NCBI GenBank assembly: GCA_015680685.1
Contig: MNCI01037820.1
Span: forward strand, 126,534-190,533
Origin: Gnetum montanum
Taxonomy: Eukaryota > Streptophyta > Gnetopsida > Gnetales > Gnetaceae
Direction of reading: 5' to 3'
DNA: 64,000 nucleotides
Made by a program: the position numbers and the translations under genes. The notes under the pieces are model-generated. The model was not told the DNA's origin and made no database searches. It saw only the letters and a program-made list of their open reading frames with translations. This document shows positions 11,891 to 24,200 of the stretch, piece after piece. Position 1 is the stretch's first letter; every line of letters begins with the position of its first letter.

Positions 11891-13280
11891 ATACCACATT
11901 TCCATGCTTTTAAGGCTAGAAAATTATGATAGTATTGAAGCTAATCCTAGCATTAGTATTAGTGTCACTAGGAAAAACACAATTGCCAACAATATTTTGG
12001 GCTTCTACAGGCTCTTGATGATAGCTCCTAATTGTCCCTAAGATAATAGGTATAAATAATGGCACTTTCAATAGCTTTTTGAGACTTAAACTAAGGTGTT
12101 TTACTTGGATGACACCTAGGTGACGCTAGTGCTGGCATTACCTACACAAATACCCATAAAATCATTATCTTTAGCATCCTTTCAAGCCCCATTTCAAGCC
12201 CCAGAAATATTTTAATGTTTAGACCTAACCATCCATATGATGATATGCATAAATTCCAGCATCTACAATGACTTCATGATGTCAAAAATAAGGGTCAAAA
12301 ATTTCTTTGTTGCTTCAATGATGCTAACGTCAATGTCAATGTTAGTGTCTAGCATCACTAACAGAAAGACCCTTAAAAACATCATCACTAATAGCATTTT
12401 AGACTTCTACAAGTTCTTGACAATTGACTTTGTTCATGCCCCAAACAAAAAGCTTTAGTTTAGATATTTTTGATCACTTTTGAAGGCTCAAAATGAGGTG
12501 TTTTGGTTGGGTGATGCTAGCATTAGAATCATCATCACCTACACTTCACTACCCAAAAATCACCTTTGTATCATATTTCGAGCCTCGTTGAGTCTTTCAT
12601 GACTAGTCCACATAACTCCCTAGATTATTAGCATTAGTTTTAGTACTTTTAGATGCCTTGAAAGGCTTGAACTAGCATGTTTTTCCTAGGTGATGCCCAA
12701 GTGATGCTAGTGTCAACATCACTACATCACATACATGTCACTACCAAAAAACTCACCTCTAGATCATGCTTCAAGCCTCACTATGCCTTTGATAACTAGT
12801 CCACATTACCCCCTGGATGATGGTCATTAGTTTAAATACTTTTAGCAATCTTAGAAGGCTCGAATTAGGATTTTTTACCTAGGTGACATCGGTGACATTG
12901 CAACTACATCACCTACCTACATCACCTTTAGTACATAATCAAAGCTTTTCAAAAGTAAACTTGGAGTTTTTAGATTTGATTCCTATGCATTTTAGAAGAA
13001 CCTAGACCTATACCATTAATTTAGGGCTAATTTTCTTAATATTTAGACCACTTTTTAATTTTTGAAAGATCCAAAACACAAGCATCTACATTACTTGTGT
13101 TATCTACATGCTCCATAGCCATCCCCATGTCACCAACACCTCATTAGCTTAGTCCTAGCACCTATGTTACTAGCAATATATGTAAGCACATTGTTAGTGT
13201 CACCACATCACCTAGCTAGTGTCACTATGTAATCAACCTACATCATCATGTCAATTATGGGACAACACCTAGAAATGGCC
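11890..13280. repeat. Degenerate tandem array, ~195-bp period
   Basis: Related units begin with an aggct(c/t)gaa-like anchor followed by a CTAGGTGATGCTAGTGTCA-like core. Anchors lie near 11910, 12091, 12289, 12487, 12664 and 12857, with weaker ones near 13060 and 13260. Spacings are about 180, 198, 198, 177, 193 and then ~200 bp. Units also share a CATCACCTACA segment and a GACTAGTCCACAT segment. Copies are strongly diverged, so this is an old satellite-like block. Confidence 0.6.
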
Positions 13281-15530
13281 TTGTTTGATCCCCAAATTAG
13301 CATAAAATACCATTAACAAGCTTTCCATTCATTTGTCAACTTGTAAGACTTCAATATTCATCATTTGAATCTTATTTTTCCCTTATAAACTAAGGTCTAT
13401 TTATCAATTTCAAATTCCAATTTCACTGCATACATCGTAGCTTTTCATCCTTCATAGGAATCAAACATTGCTTTATTGAATAAAGTACATTTTGTTTACT
13501 AGGAAGAAAAATCCAAACCGTATCCCATATATTGATCTCTCATCTATTATTCTCTTTACACTTCTGACTTGTTCTAAGCATATCTATATCATTTATATTT
13601 TATCAATATCACTTATATTTTATCAAATCTATCATCAAGTTCATCATTCTTTATCAAGTTCCCCTATTGTTTCTAGATCATGGGTGGTAAGTTAAGTCTA
13701 TATTTGACTGAAAGTACATGTCCTTTTGTTTCATAATCATTTATTTATCAACGATTTTATGTTCTAAATATCATTTGCAATTACAATGTGATTCATGGAG
13801 ATGTTCATGTAGATTTGTGAAAGAACAGTTTTGCATGAACACTAAGAGAACTCAATACAACTTTTCAATGATAAGAAATTCCATTTATTACAAAGAATTT
13901 TAACTTTATAATCATGTTTAAAAATTCATGAGTGAAAAGGAGAAAGGATATTATTTATGAAACTTTACAATCATGTTTATGAATTCATAAGTAAAGGAGA
14001 GAAATGATATAATTGTAGAACATAAATTATAGAAGCTTACCAACTTGTATCAAAGGAACATATTTTGTATCTAAGGGGTAAAGGAACTCACAAATTCATA
14101 AACATAGAAGGAATAAGAAGAGTTGATAAACTAATGATTGAAGATGAGTATTAAAATATACTTACTAATCAAAATACAATCATTAGCTTTTCGACATTCA
14201 TAAAAAGAGTTAGGAAAGATTACATTAATTCATGAATGGTTATAACCACGCATGAGCTATAAAGTATTCCTTGATCATACCTTGTAACATAGGAACAACA
14301 ACCATATGACATCATGGAACAATAAGAGGAATAATCATAATCCAATAATATGAGAAGAATACAACCCATAAGAATGAAGCAAGGTGATAGCTAGAGCTTC
14401 ATAAGAAGGAGAAGAAGAAGAAGAACCCTTGTAAGTATGTTCTATAAGATGAACTCTCAACTCTTCTAAATGGTACCTATAGAGAAGATATCACTCCTAG
14501 TTCATAAGAACTAATGAAACTAAAATATTCATAACATAGTTTCAAATTATCTTAAAATTGTGAGTCCTAGATATATCCATAACCAAAAGGAATATTGAAG
14601 CATCAAAGATTGAAGATTGAAGAAAGTAAGCATGTTGAGTCCAAAAGCCAAGAAGGTAAAGGAAAAGAATTCACAAAGCCAAGTTGCAAGAAGAAGATAG
14701 TTGATGAAAGTTATTGTAGCCTAGCTATGGATTGCTAAAGGAGCCTAACATAGTCTAACCCATGTAATATTAACCATAAGATAACCCCTAACTATGGCAT
14801 AAGTGGATTAAAGAACCCACAATGCTAAAAGGCTCTTAGACAATGTAAAAAATGTAGCATTGCTAGAGAAAGGGGCAACACTATTGAAATACAAGAAGTT
14901 CTCATGAACTTAGCTTGGTGATACAAATAGCCCAAACATAATAATAAGGAATTACAAATACAAAACAAAACCAAAAGCTATACTAATTAGACTTTACCTA
15001 CGATAGAATATGACTAGTACTAATATCAGATTTAGTTTACCCATAACTCTATGCACTCACCACAAGGGATTATAAGTACTTATAAGACTTACTATACTTA
15101 GAATTGTAGGAATAATTAAGTACTATGATTAGCCTATTACCACAGTTACAAAAAATCCTTATGTACTTACATATAGAATTATAGATCATAGTATATTAAA
15201 GTTTCCCACTAAATATAAAATAAAAGTTTCTAACACTCCATGAAATTTTAACAAACTTTCCTTAAAATTTTAAGTCAAAAAATTATGAAAGAAAAAAATC
15301 CTCATAAAATTTTGAACTCACAATTTTTTTATGATCAATAGTATAGTAAATTGATCTCCATTGTTTGAAAAATGAGCAAATAATCCCTATCATGTAATCT
15401 TATACCCAAGGTAAATTCACAAATTGCTTTTTCACTCATGGAGTTTTCATAACCATGGAATATTATCAATTTACAAATTAGAACTTGTGAAACAAAAAAA
15501 TGAAAATACATATACACTCCACACAACAAA
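13280..15530. other. AT-rich intergenic sequence
   Basis: No ORF with recognisable homology, no LTR ends and no RNA gene seen. A short GAA run occurs near 14405-14425. It may contain very old transposon remains. Confidence 0.5.
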
Positions 15531-15540
15531 ATGCTCTCTA

Positions 15541-16750
15541 TCTTGACTATAATTTCCTTAATTCTCTCTATAGAGTTAGTTTTATGGAGAGTTGAGGGCC
15601 CAATCACATGTTATGGTTTTTTGATCATGACATGGCTAATATTTATAGTACTCAAATAATCATGTCCTATGTTATTTATTACATACATTATTTTTGCATA
15701 TAAGATAGCATTTATTTTTAAATGACGTGGCATTTAAATAAACATTTTAGCTATACGTACAGTTACTAATAGCTAGAATCCATGTATAACTAAAATTAAT
15801 TGTCAAAGACCATGGCTTTACAGAAGAAACAACTATAAATTATGTAGATATTTGCAGGTGTATATCTTGGCTAATCAAATTGCTATGGTTAGTGATACCA
15901 ACCAAAACTAGGACATATGACCAAGCCCTTAAATGGCTATGGTTAGCTATACCAATAAAAAATGACCTAACTGAGCCCTAAGGTTCTACTTGTGTAAGTT
16001 CTCCAACAACTTCTCACGATAAGTGCCTTCACAATTTCTAATCTTGATATCCAGAAAAAAACATACAAAATTTGTTAAATCAGCACCAAATTTGACAAAT
16101 TTTCTCTAAACATGGCTTCATATTCTCCCACCATCCACACATACCACCAACCCTACACATAATAGAGATTGAGATGTTGGAAGTGGCTAAGTTGGAGTTG
16201 ATTTTCTAACCCCAAAGAAAAGGAATTAGGATCATTAATTTCCTTATTTAGACCAAATAAGATATCACCCTAGAATAGAGTAGGTGTTTCTTACTAGGAT
16301 CACACTACACTACCTCCCTAAATATAAGCTAACCAAGGAATATTAGTGGATTGCATAGGTACATTTAATGCTTAGTAGAGACTAGAAATGAGCACTATCT
16401 TGGCTTATTTGAAGGGTTGGATTTGATTCATAAATATAAGCCATAAATAGGTAATATGGCTATAGAAATTGAAGTGTTTATTCAAGGGAAATTTAAGACT
16501 AGTGAATTCCACATTCAAAAGTTTGAAAAGTCTCATTGGTCACTAACTATGTATGCTTTTTGGTTGGTTATTATGCACTGATGGTGTGTGTGTGGTCCAC
16601 ATGTTCAAGATCACAAATGCATTGTGGTGTTATATTATTGGTAGGAAGGATAGGTATCATGAAGTTTGGAAAGATGCTACTATTATGATAATAGTCTCAA
16701 GCTGATTAGAGTTGCAGCTTTCTTTATCATATAATAACTTTGCACATTGA
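15541..16750. repeat. Dispersed repeat R1, copy 1
   Basis: Collinear with 54411-55475 in the same orientation, from TCTTGACTATAAT through CATGACATGGCTAATATTTA to TATTATTGGTAGGAAGGATA. Blocks of very high identity alternate with indels, and copy 1 has extra sequence near 16440-16540. No coding capacity recognised. It could be a solo LTR or a non-autonomous transposon. Confidence 0.65.
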
Positions 16751-16958
16751 TGTAGGGAACATTTCCAAAAGATATTTTTTTATATTGTGTGTTATGTGAT
16801 TGATTTTTTTGTTATAATACTATAACATTTCTACTTGGAAGGAAAGGCGATTGTAACATGATAATTATAATATCCACTTAGAAAAACATCATGTGCATTG
16901 CGATAAACTTTCTTAAATATAAGTTTCTTTTAATGAAAAATTATATTTATTGGGGTAT
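16751..16958. other. Short AT-rich flank left of Element B
   Basis: No gene seen. Its last five bases, GGTAT (16954-16958), are one transition away from AGTAT just right of Element B (37493-37497). Confidence 0.5.
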
Positions 16959-17919
16959 TGATGAGAAGAAGGTACCCCTACACCCAACCATATGAATCAC
17001 AAGAATTCACACACAATCTTGTCAAATTCCATGGATGGGACTAGTTGTGGCATCTAGATTATTAAGCATTGATCGCAGGATGTTGTCTTCCCACTTGAAC
17101 TAGTGGTAGCTTTGTCATGTATGATTTAGTCCAAAGTGAGACATATGATAATTGATGTTGTTAGGCCTTGATTACTCCTGCAATAAACATAATTGAGAAT
17201 GAAATTTAATCCTAAATCTAAGAAATGATAGTAATATAAATCTACTTTAGCCTAGAGCAATTAGCATCCGGTCTTGGCATACCATACACGTCTTGGACTC
17301 ATATAGCCATTATTATGTCACCAAGAATTATGCTACTGGGCAAACCAAGCAATAAAACTATTGGAATTACCAAATGATTACACTCAAATGCTCGAAACCA
17401 ATCATACTCATTTCACTTCACTAATGAACAAGTGAAGTAAAAAACTTGGAAATGTAAATGATTAAACTAAGAAAATAATAAAAATTATGCTAAGTAAAAT
17501 AATAAAACTAAGTGTATGCTACAATGATGAAAAGAAATCTTAATCTTTATTTCTGGTCATGAACTTCGCCCAAGAACACTTAACTCAAATAAAGATTCTA
17601 TACAACTCCTCAACACCACACTTTGGGAAAACTATGAAAAAAAATTACAAGAGTCTACCTAAGAGTGGAATGAAAGTTCTCTGGATACGTGCACCCAAGT
17701 GTTATATTTATAGGTTACACACATCCCATGATATTGAATCTATGATGACATAGCTTATTCTACAATATCAAATATACAACATCATAGATACCATATCACT
17801 GGTGAAGAAAAATTGACTTTTTGTCAAACAGATGCAATATAGCATCAACAATATCGTAGATGAAATGTAACATCAGTGATATCCCATTAGCAATATCCCA
17901 ACCAACTAATGATTCATCA
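16959..17919 (-). repeat. 3' LTR of Element B
   Basis: 961 bp, TGATGA...TCATCA on the plus strand. A TATA-like TATAAAT (minus) sits near 17705-17712. From 16980 to 17516 it closely matches 36426-36954. Beyond that (17517-17895) it no longer matches the 5' LTR, except for the terminal ~22 bp. Confidence 0.78.
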
Positions 17920-20530
17920 TACCCCCATGACTGACTAAAAACTCATCCTCGCATTAACAAAATAGGTCCAAGCTTTCTTTAGAAAATTGGAAAGGTACAA
18001 GATTATTGACTAACTCTAACTACTAACTGACTTTGAGTACTATAGTAGTGTGTACAAAAATGACATAGTTACATAACAAAACAAAATAAAAATTTAAGGT
18101 GGCATGATGTAGTTCATATTAGGGTGGTGGTGGTTCTTCCATCAGCTTCTTCCCTTTGTCCTTAGGCTTCTAGAAAGTTTCTCCTCTTCTATCCCTATCT
18201 TCTTTTTTCATATGTCCTTTATACTAAGTATAGCATAGAGACTCCTTTAATTTTCATTGTAGCATTAGCGTAGTTATTCTGCTAGGATTGGTAGGTTTCT
18301 CCTAAGTTTCATGTACCATTGTTGGTTAGTGTGAAACATAATGGAGATGCTTAGAGTTACATCTTCACTAATTATGAAGAAAATTCCATAAATGGACCAA
18401 AATTCAGTTTCATGATGATCGTGGACATGAACAATCTTCTTGGCTAGCCTAGAGACAATCTGGTGATAGTGTGAGGCATTGTTCATGTTTAGTTGCTTGT
18501 GGAATTTCTACCTCTCATTGGGCTGAGTGCTCTATAGTAGGAGTTTCTTGATGAATGTTGTATGATTGAGCCTCCTTATCTATGTGTTATTAGCCTTTTT
18601 CTTCCATGTTGTAAAGGTACTTCATTTGGTATCCTCTTTAGGGTCGTCTATAATCAACAAGGGTTTGAAATTATTAGGGTGTTTCTATCAATTCGTAATA
18701 GTTCTTTACCTTGCTCATAGCCTTGGTTAGATCAAGTTCTTATCTTATTATGATTGTAGAGTTTGAAAAATTTTCAAAAAGAAACCCCTTATGTGTTATA
18801 TCTTTTAGTTACTTATGACCTTCTATCATTTTCCTTGCTTATTATGGCCTAAAATAGTTGTTATGGTCTATTAGGAGTATTATTTGAATCTTTCTAACCT
18901 TAGTTTGATTGATTAACTTTAAGGTTCTTATTATCTCCTTATACTTACCCTTTAGAATATTTTTCAAGCATTAGGAATTTGTGGCTCAAATTTTCATGTA
19001 CTTATATAACACAATGCAACCCTTCCACAACTAAGTTGAGCACTCTAGGATTAACATGATTTAAGAATTTTTGAAATTAGAGCTACAAGGACAAAGTTAT
19101 GGCCTCTGGAAGCTAGTGTGTAAGAGTTAATTGGAATGTTGGAAGATGTAAAGCTTGTCTAAAGGGTCATAGGCCATGAATGATGCACAATTTTAAAAAC
19201 TTTAGCTTTCAAAGTTCATGAAGAAAGAATCTTGGAAAATGAAATTGTATTGTATGGATAAGAGATGGGTAATGAATTTCTTATGCATAGATAGATTATT
19301 AAATGATATGGAAGCGTATTAGATGTTTTGGAATGCACAATATGATGTGGAATTTCTTGGCAAGTATGAAATACAAGAGTTATACAAGTGGGTCCTCCCC
19401 AAAGCAAGCTCCAGCCCTTAGTGCCCTTGTATAACCATGCCTCAAAATGTCTTTAAGCACTTAAGGAGTTGAATGTAATGCATACCTATCTAGGAAAACA
19501 CAAGTTATGATTAAATATACAATGAGGTGAGAGGGACTATAGAAAGGATTATTGAAATCAAGACGTGAGGTATCTTACCCTAGGCATAATGAATCCTTGT
19601 GTGTTATTAATGGTTAAAGTAATCATTAGCCCTTCTTTCCAAAATTCAAACCAAGTATAAACCACTTTCTAGTGACATCACATTATTTCATCTCTTGCAT
19701 TTACAACCATAATACTACCACTGTTGCAAGAAGCATTACCACTTGGTGTATTGTCCAAGGAAGGAGTTTATTCATTGCATGTTTTATTTTTTAGATTCTT
19801 AAGAAGTTGCCTACCTTAAAGAATGCGTAACATGTCTTTCCAGTGGAATCCCCAAAAATTTATTCTATGCATGAGTTTTATTTTTATCTGTGTCAACCTT
19901 ACTAGATGACTACCTTTAGGCATGGGTAACATGTCTTTCTAGTGACATGGTAAGGTACCACTTATTATACTCTTACTTCCATTTTTTTTTATATCTACAA
20001 GGATATAATACAACCTAAATAGTAGAATAAAACTCATATAACGAATTCAAAAGAATCCAAAAATCCCCTTGATGTCATACCCTTTACATTTCCACTTGGT
20101 TCTTCACTTTTCTATCAAGGCATAATGATCATAGGTTTATTCTTAGTTTGTTGATGGATAGAATATCATTATGGCCATGGTAAGAATCTATTATTATTAG
20201 AATGGATGGATGGATGGTGTGGCCTCACTATATAGATAATCAGTCCCTTATGATTGATAATATAGAGAAATCTTCATCTTATTGGAACTACATCTTGCTG
20301 TATTTGATGTGTTTTATTCAAAACTAAGAATAATATGTACAAGGAAAATGAAAACAAAGTATGAAAAAGATAAAAAAGATAGTAAAAATGGAAAAAGATT
20401 AAAAGAATGAAAAGATATCAAAGAATGTGGAAATTGGTTAGAAATGTGAAAAGGCATAACAAAAAATTAGAAATAGAAAAGAATTGTAAAACTAAAAAGT
20501 TGAAAAATGCTAATTAATTCCTTAATCATG
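17920..20530 (-). other. Element B 3' internal region, non-coding
   Basis: The PPT is at 17920-17935. The sequence is collinear with Element E 61077-62700: shared TCTCCTCTTCTAT, TAGGAGTTTCNTGATGAATG and CTATAATCA blocks, and the GTGGGTCCTCCCCAAA block near 19388-19405. No ORF3 domain or pol domain is recognisable. Confidence 0.6.
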
Positions 20531-23006
20531 ATTGGTATCTTTGCCATGACTATACTCATGGGTGAGTGTTCGGAAAATGGACCCTAGTTCCCCTCGATCA
20601 TACACTTGAGATTTCTCACTTACCATCCTTAGCAACATAGTTTTTTAGTATTCATTCCATATGATCTTGATAGTAATTGAATCTTGATCATCTAAGTCCT
20701 TAGTTCCTCTTTCTATTGGGGTATGATTATGGTTTAGTATTTCCATTTGTAAGTTCTTAGTTGGGATCATTTTCTTAGAATGGAAATTACTAATTGGTTC
20801 AGATGTTTCCATGCATGTTTTGGATAACTAAAAGTTCTCAATTATTATCCATTAGGTGTCATTTGGTTTAGTTGCCCCTACTCTCTCTTGTACACACACT
20901 TGTTTTTCACAATTGTTTTGGACTAGTGTGATGATTATGTTGACATTCTAAAAGGTCAATCAACAACTACAACCTTCTTTTTCAATAGTAATGCATGGAA
21001 TTGCCTATCTCTCCATAGTGATAGGTTCATATCTTATGTTTTACATTGGAATAGTAATGTGTGTTGGCTCTTGCGTAGGATTGGGAGACATTGTTTTGAT
21101 GAGGAAGGATTTTGCACATGGTTGCCCTTATGCTTATTTTGATGAGCTAGTAGGTCTACAAGTTTTATGCTCAGGTGTGAGAACTATCTTAAAGAAAAGA
21201 TGTTTTTGAGACTATGGTTGAGATCTATTAGCATTATCATTTATGTGTATGTTTGTAGCACAAGTGACATTCTTCCATTGATGTTATGGTGTTGATTCTT
21301 CATGTGTTGTTGGTGGTGACATATGGTGAAGGGAAGTATGAGAATATTGAGGATGTCATGAAGGATAAGAGGTTTGATATGGTGAACAAGGGATGCTGCA
21401 AGTTGATGATATTCGGGAGAGTAATAGTGGTGATTCAAGGGAAGGGAAGTAGAACCATTTGGAAAAATAGGTTGTTGAACATGGTAGTCATATGGGTTTG
21501 ACTGGAAATAAGGGTATTGCTAGTTTGTTGATGGCATCCCCCATGACTGTGGGTTTTGCCACTACAATTGATAGTAGTGTTGAGGCTGATAAGAAGTCCT
21601 ACTAGAATAGTACAGTTGGTTGTAGGACTATCTATAATTACCTTGTAAGTAAGGTAATTTCTTAGGCATTTTCTTTTGTATGAACTTGGGATTCAAAACA
21701 AAAGCCTAATACTCATGTAGATGTAACATGATTGGACAATAACCCTTTTGATGGTCATATAGGTAAATGTCACATCCATCATCTTTTTCTGTGGTTGAGT
21801 CTTAGCCTCTTCTCCTATAATTTTTTTTTCTTTTTGTCGATACATGTTCCTAACTATTTATTTATTATTTTTCTTCTTTTTGATCTACTCATCATATTTT
21901 TTTATTTTTTTATTTTGTGCATTACACTCTCCTCTATGGTTTTCACATAGGTTGTAACTTTGTCATTTATCAACTCCCACATCTTCTCTATCCTTACTTC
22001 AAGCTTAGTAATAGACTTTTGTATTAGTAGGGTTTGTTCTGAAATCACCTCATCAAGAGTTGCTTCTTTTTCCTCATCATAGATATGGATCCCCTTCTTT
22101 TACAGAGTTGGATCCTAGTTATATTCTTCTACATTTGCTGGTTTACATAACTTTCCTTCTTATTTTTCCACCCACTTGATTAGCCTTTGTATTTAATGGG
22201 CTTTGAGTTTGTATAATTAACCTTGGACATAAATCCCAATAGTCTCTCTTGTATTGTTACAAAGCCCATCTATGATGTGGAAAAGCTGCTCTTTTTCAAA
22301 GAAATCATGACCTAAACATCTATGTAGTAGCAAATAGTATCTATCCAAGGCCACATCCAAGGCTTCATGTTTTTCTTACTTCCATCCTTGGATTTTTTTT
22401 CTCATGTTAGAAACTCTCGCATATGTTTGGTATTTCTCATTGAAGAATTCTAGCATTGTGAACCATTAATGTATTGGATCTAGTTCCAATGATGTATACC
22501 AACTTTCAGCTTCATCTATTAGTGTCCTAGAAAAGAGCTTAAGCTTCTGCCACTCACTCTTAATGTTCTATAAGGCACAAGCATCTTGGAAGGCTTGTAA
22601 GTGATTTTTGGATTAGACTCATATCCTCTAGCAAATTTAGAAATGTTATTCATATTAAGTCTTTTGATGCAACTTTTCCTTTAATGCCTGTGGGATATTC
22701 TAACTACCTCTATTATATGCATCATGATCCTAGTATCCAACAATGGTTCATCATCATAAGACATGTTNNNNNNNNNNNNNNNNNNNNNNNNNNNNNNNNN
22801 NNNNNNNNNNNNNNNNNNNNNNNNNNNNNNNNNNNNNNNNNNNNNNNNNNNNNNNNNNNNNNNNNNNNNNNNNNNNNNNNNNNNNNNNNNNNNNNNNNNN
22901 NNNNNNNNNNNNNNNNNNNNNNNNNNNNNNNNNNNNNNNNNNNNNNNNNNNNNNNNNNNNNNNNNNNNNNNNNNNATGCATTATTGGTCCTATGTGAAGA
23001 AGACAT
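20531..23006 (-). pseudogene. gag of Element B, interrupted by an assembly gap
   Basis: Start ATG at 23006-23004 gives MSSSHRTNNA. The assembly gap 22768-22975 follows almost at once. Beyond it the capsid-like region is collinear with Element D and Element 1 gag. The knuckle segment near 21770-21720 reads CDIYLYDHQKGYC (the second Cys lost). A proline-rich part with the PQSWGMP-type segment follows around 21530-21560. Stops and shifts are frequent. From the knuckle spacing in Element 1, the gap hides more sequence than its 208 Ns. Below ~21240 the gag match fades. Confidence 0.65.
22768..22975. other. Assembly gap (208 N)
   Basis: Run of N inside Element B gag. Element 1 has ~870 bp between the equivalent flanking points, against ~316 bp here including the Ns. 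Confidence 0.98.
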
Positions 23007-23119
23007 GGTTTTGTCTAATAATGTGTGTGATCTAAAATATTAATGTTTTCTAAAAGATAAATCATTAATATTTTTACAGTGATCATTTATGATATAACTA
23101 ACCTTAGATAACTAGCACC

Positions 23120-23139
23120 ATTCCTAGCTACGATGCCAT
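23120..23139 (-). promoter_or_regulatory. Decayed PBS of Element B
   Basis: The minus strand reads ATGGCATCGTAGCTAGGAAT next to the LTR end. TGGCATCGTAGCTAGGAA matches the tRNA-Asp-type PBS TGGCGCCGTTGCCGGGGA at 12 of 18 positions, with five of the six differences being transitions. Confidence 0.55.
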
Positions 23140-23169
23140 CAATGAGTGGTAGGTACCCCTATGCCCAAC
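23140..23169 (-). repeat. 5' LTR of Element B, outer 30 bp
   Basis: AATGAGTGGTAGGTACCCCT is the PBS-proximal end of the LTR. It is contiguous with 36426 onward once Element 1 and one copy of CCAAC are removed, as shown by the uninterrupted CCCAACCATATGAATC in other LTRs (for example 16983-17000). Confidence 0.75.
23165..23169. repeat. Target-site duplication of Element 1, left copy
   Basis: CCAAC immediately before TGATGAAGTG; an identical copy is at 36421-36425. Confidence 0.9.
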
Positions 23170-24074
23170 TGATGAAGTGTTTGTTGGTTGCCGCGTTTAC
23201 TAGGCTACATATATAGGACCTCATATACATGGCCCCATTGATGTGGCCCCATCAACACATCCTTCCATGCATCGACATGGCCTTGTTTATGTGGCACCTA
23301 TTTCAGCCTATAAATAAGAGGGCCTTCTACCTCATTGAGGTACCTTTTTGTCAGTTGTAGCGAAGCTCTTGTAGTTCATTCCTACAAGAGATAGAATATT
23401 TTACAAGTGCCCATAGTAGGTGTAAAGAAGGTGTCTGAATCTTTATTTGAGTGCTGATGTATCTAAGCCCATTGGCGTGAATAACAATAAAGATGAGCTT
23501 TCAAGAATTCCTTGTAGCATTTGGACTTAGTCATTTATTGCATTTAATAGTTTAATGTTTCTATGCTTTGATAATTACTTAAGTTTCTATTATTGTTATT
23601 TTAATTGCTATCGCTCCTTTATAGATTCGCAAAGGTCATAAGTACGACCATCTCGAACGTAAACCCAACACTTGGTAACCAAGTGACACTTACCGTCTAG
23701 TAACCTAGTAGTGTTTAGGGGTTGCTCAGAACGTGCCTGAAATATGGGATTGGATACTTATGCTAGGAATAGTTGGGATATAGATTTGGATAATTATAGA
23801 TTAGATAATATTTCATTCCTTACTTTTTGTACCTTAATTAGACACCAAAAGATAAAGTAAAAACTATAAAAATCAGTTGTCTCAATCTCACTTAACCATT
23901 GCCACAAGATACTCACAAGTGAGGTTGAGAAGACAATGACCATTCTAACAAAGGGTTTTGCTAGTTAGAGGTCTGACGTATGTTAAGTGCTTACAGTCTA
24001 TGGAATTCGACCAAGTCATGTATGAACGCCCATGATTTGCATGGTTGGGTGTAGGGGTACCTAGCCACTCATCA
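23170..24074 (+). repeat. Left (5') LTR of Element 1
   Basis: 905 bp, TGATGAAGTG...CACTCATCA. TATAAATA box at 23309-23316, about 140 bp from the LTR start, with GC-containing repeats upstream in U3. Compared with the right LTR it has lost many CpG sites to TG/CA. Confidence 0.93.
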
Positions 24075-24075
24075 T

Positions 24076-24095
24076 TGGCGCCGTTGTCGGGGACT
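24076..24095 (+). promoter_or_regulatory. Primer-binding site of Element 1
   Basis: TGGCGCCGTTGTCGGGGACT, one base inside the LTR end. It matches the 3' end complement of plant tRNA-Asp(GTC) as I recall it (TGGCGCCGTTGCCGGGGA) with one transition in the first 18 bases. Confidence 0.85.
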
Positions 24096-24200
24096 ATTAG
24101 TCTTACATGCATCATCTAACCTTATAGGTGGAACAAACCTAGGATAGTAACATTTATGCATACTAGGAAGATTAAAGTAAATGTAAGGTACACCGATTAA

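Noticed and set aside
11673-12041. 122-codon open frame in the spacer
   Set aside because: Overlaps the start of the tandem array, no recognisable family and no supporting copy elsewhere.
11890-13280. CRISPR-like array
   Set aside because: Period ~195 bp, diverged units and a plant context; it is a tandem satellite, not repeat-spacer.
22684-23043. Open frames spanning the N run at 22768-22975 (and the similar ones at 62703-63056)
   Set aside because: They consist of unknown residues across assembly gaps; only the MSSSHRTNNA start of gag is meaningful.
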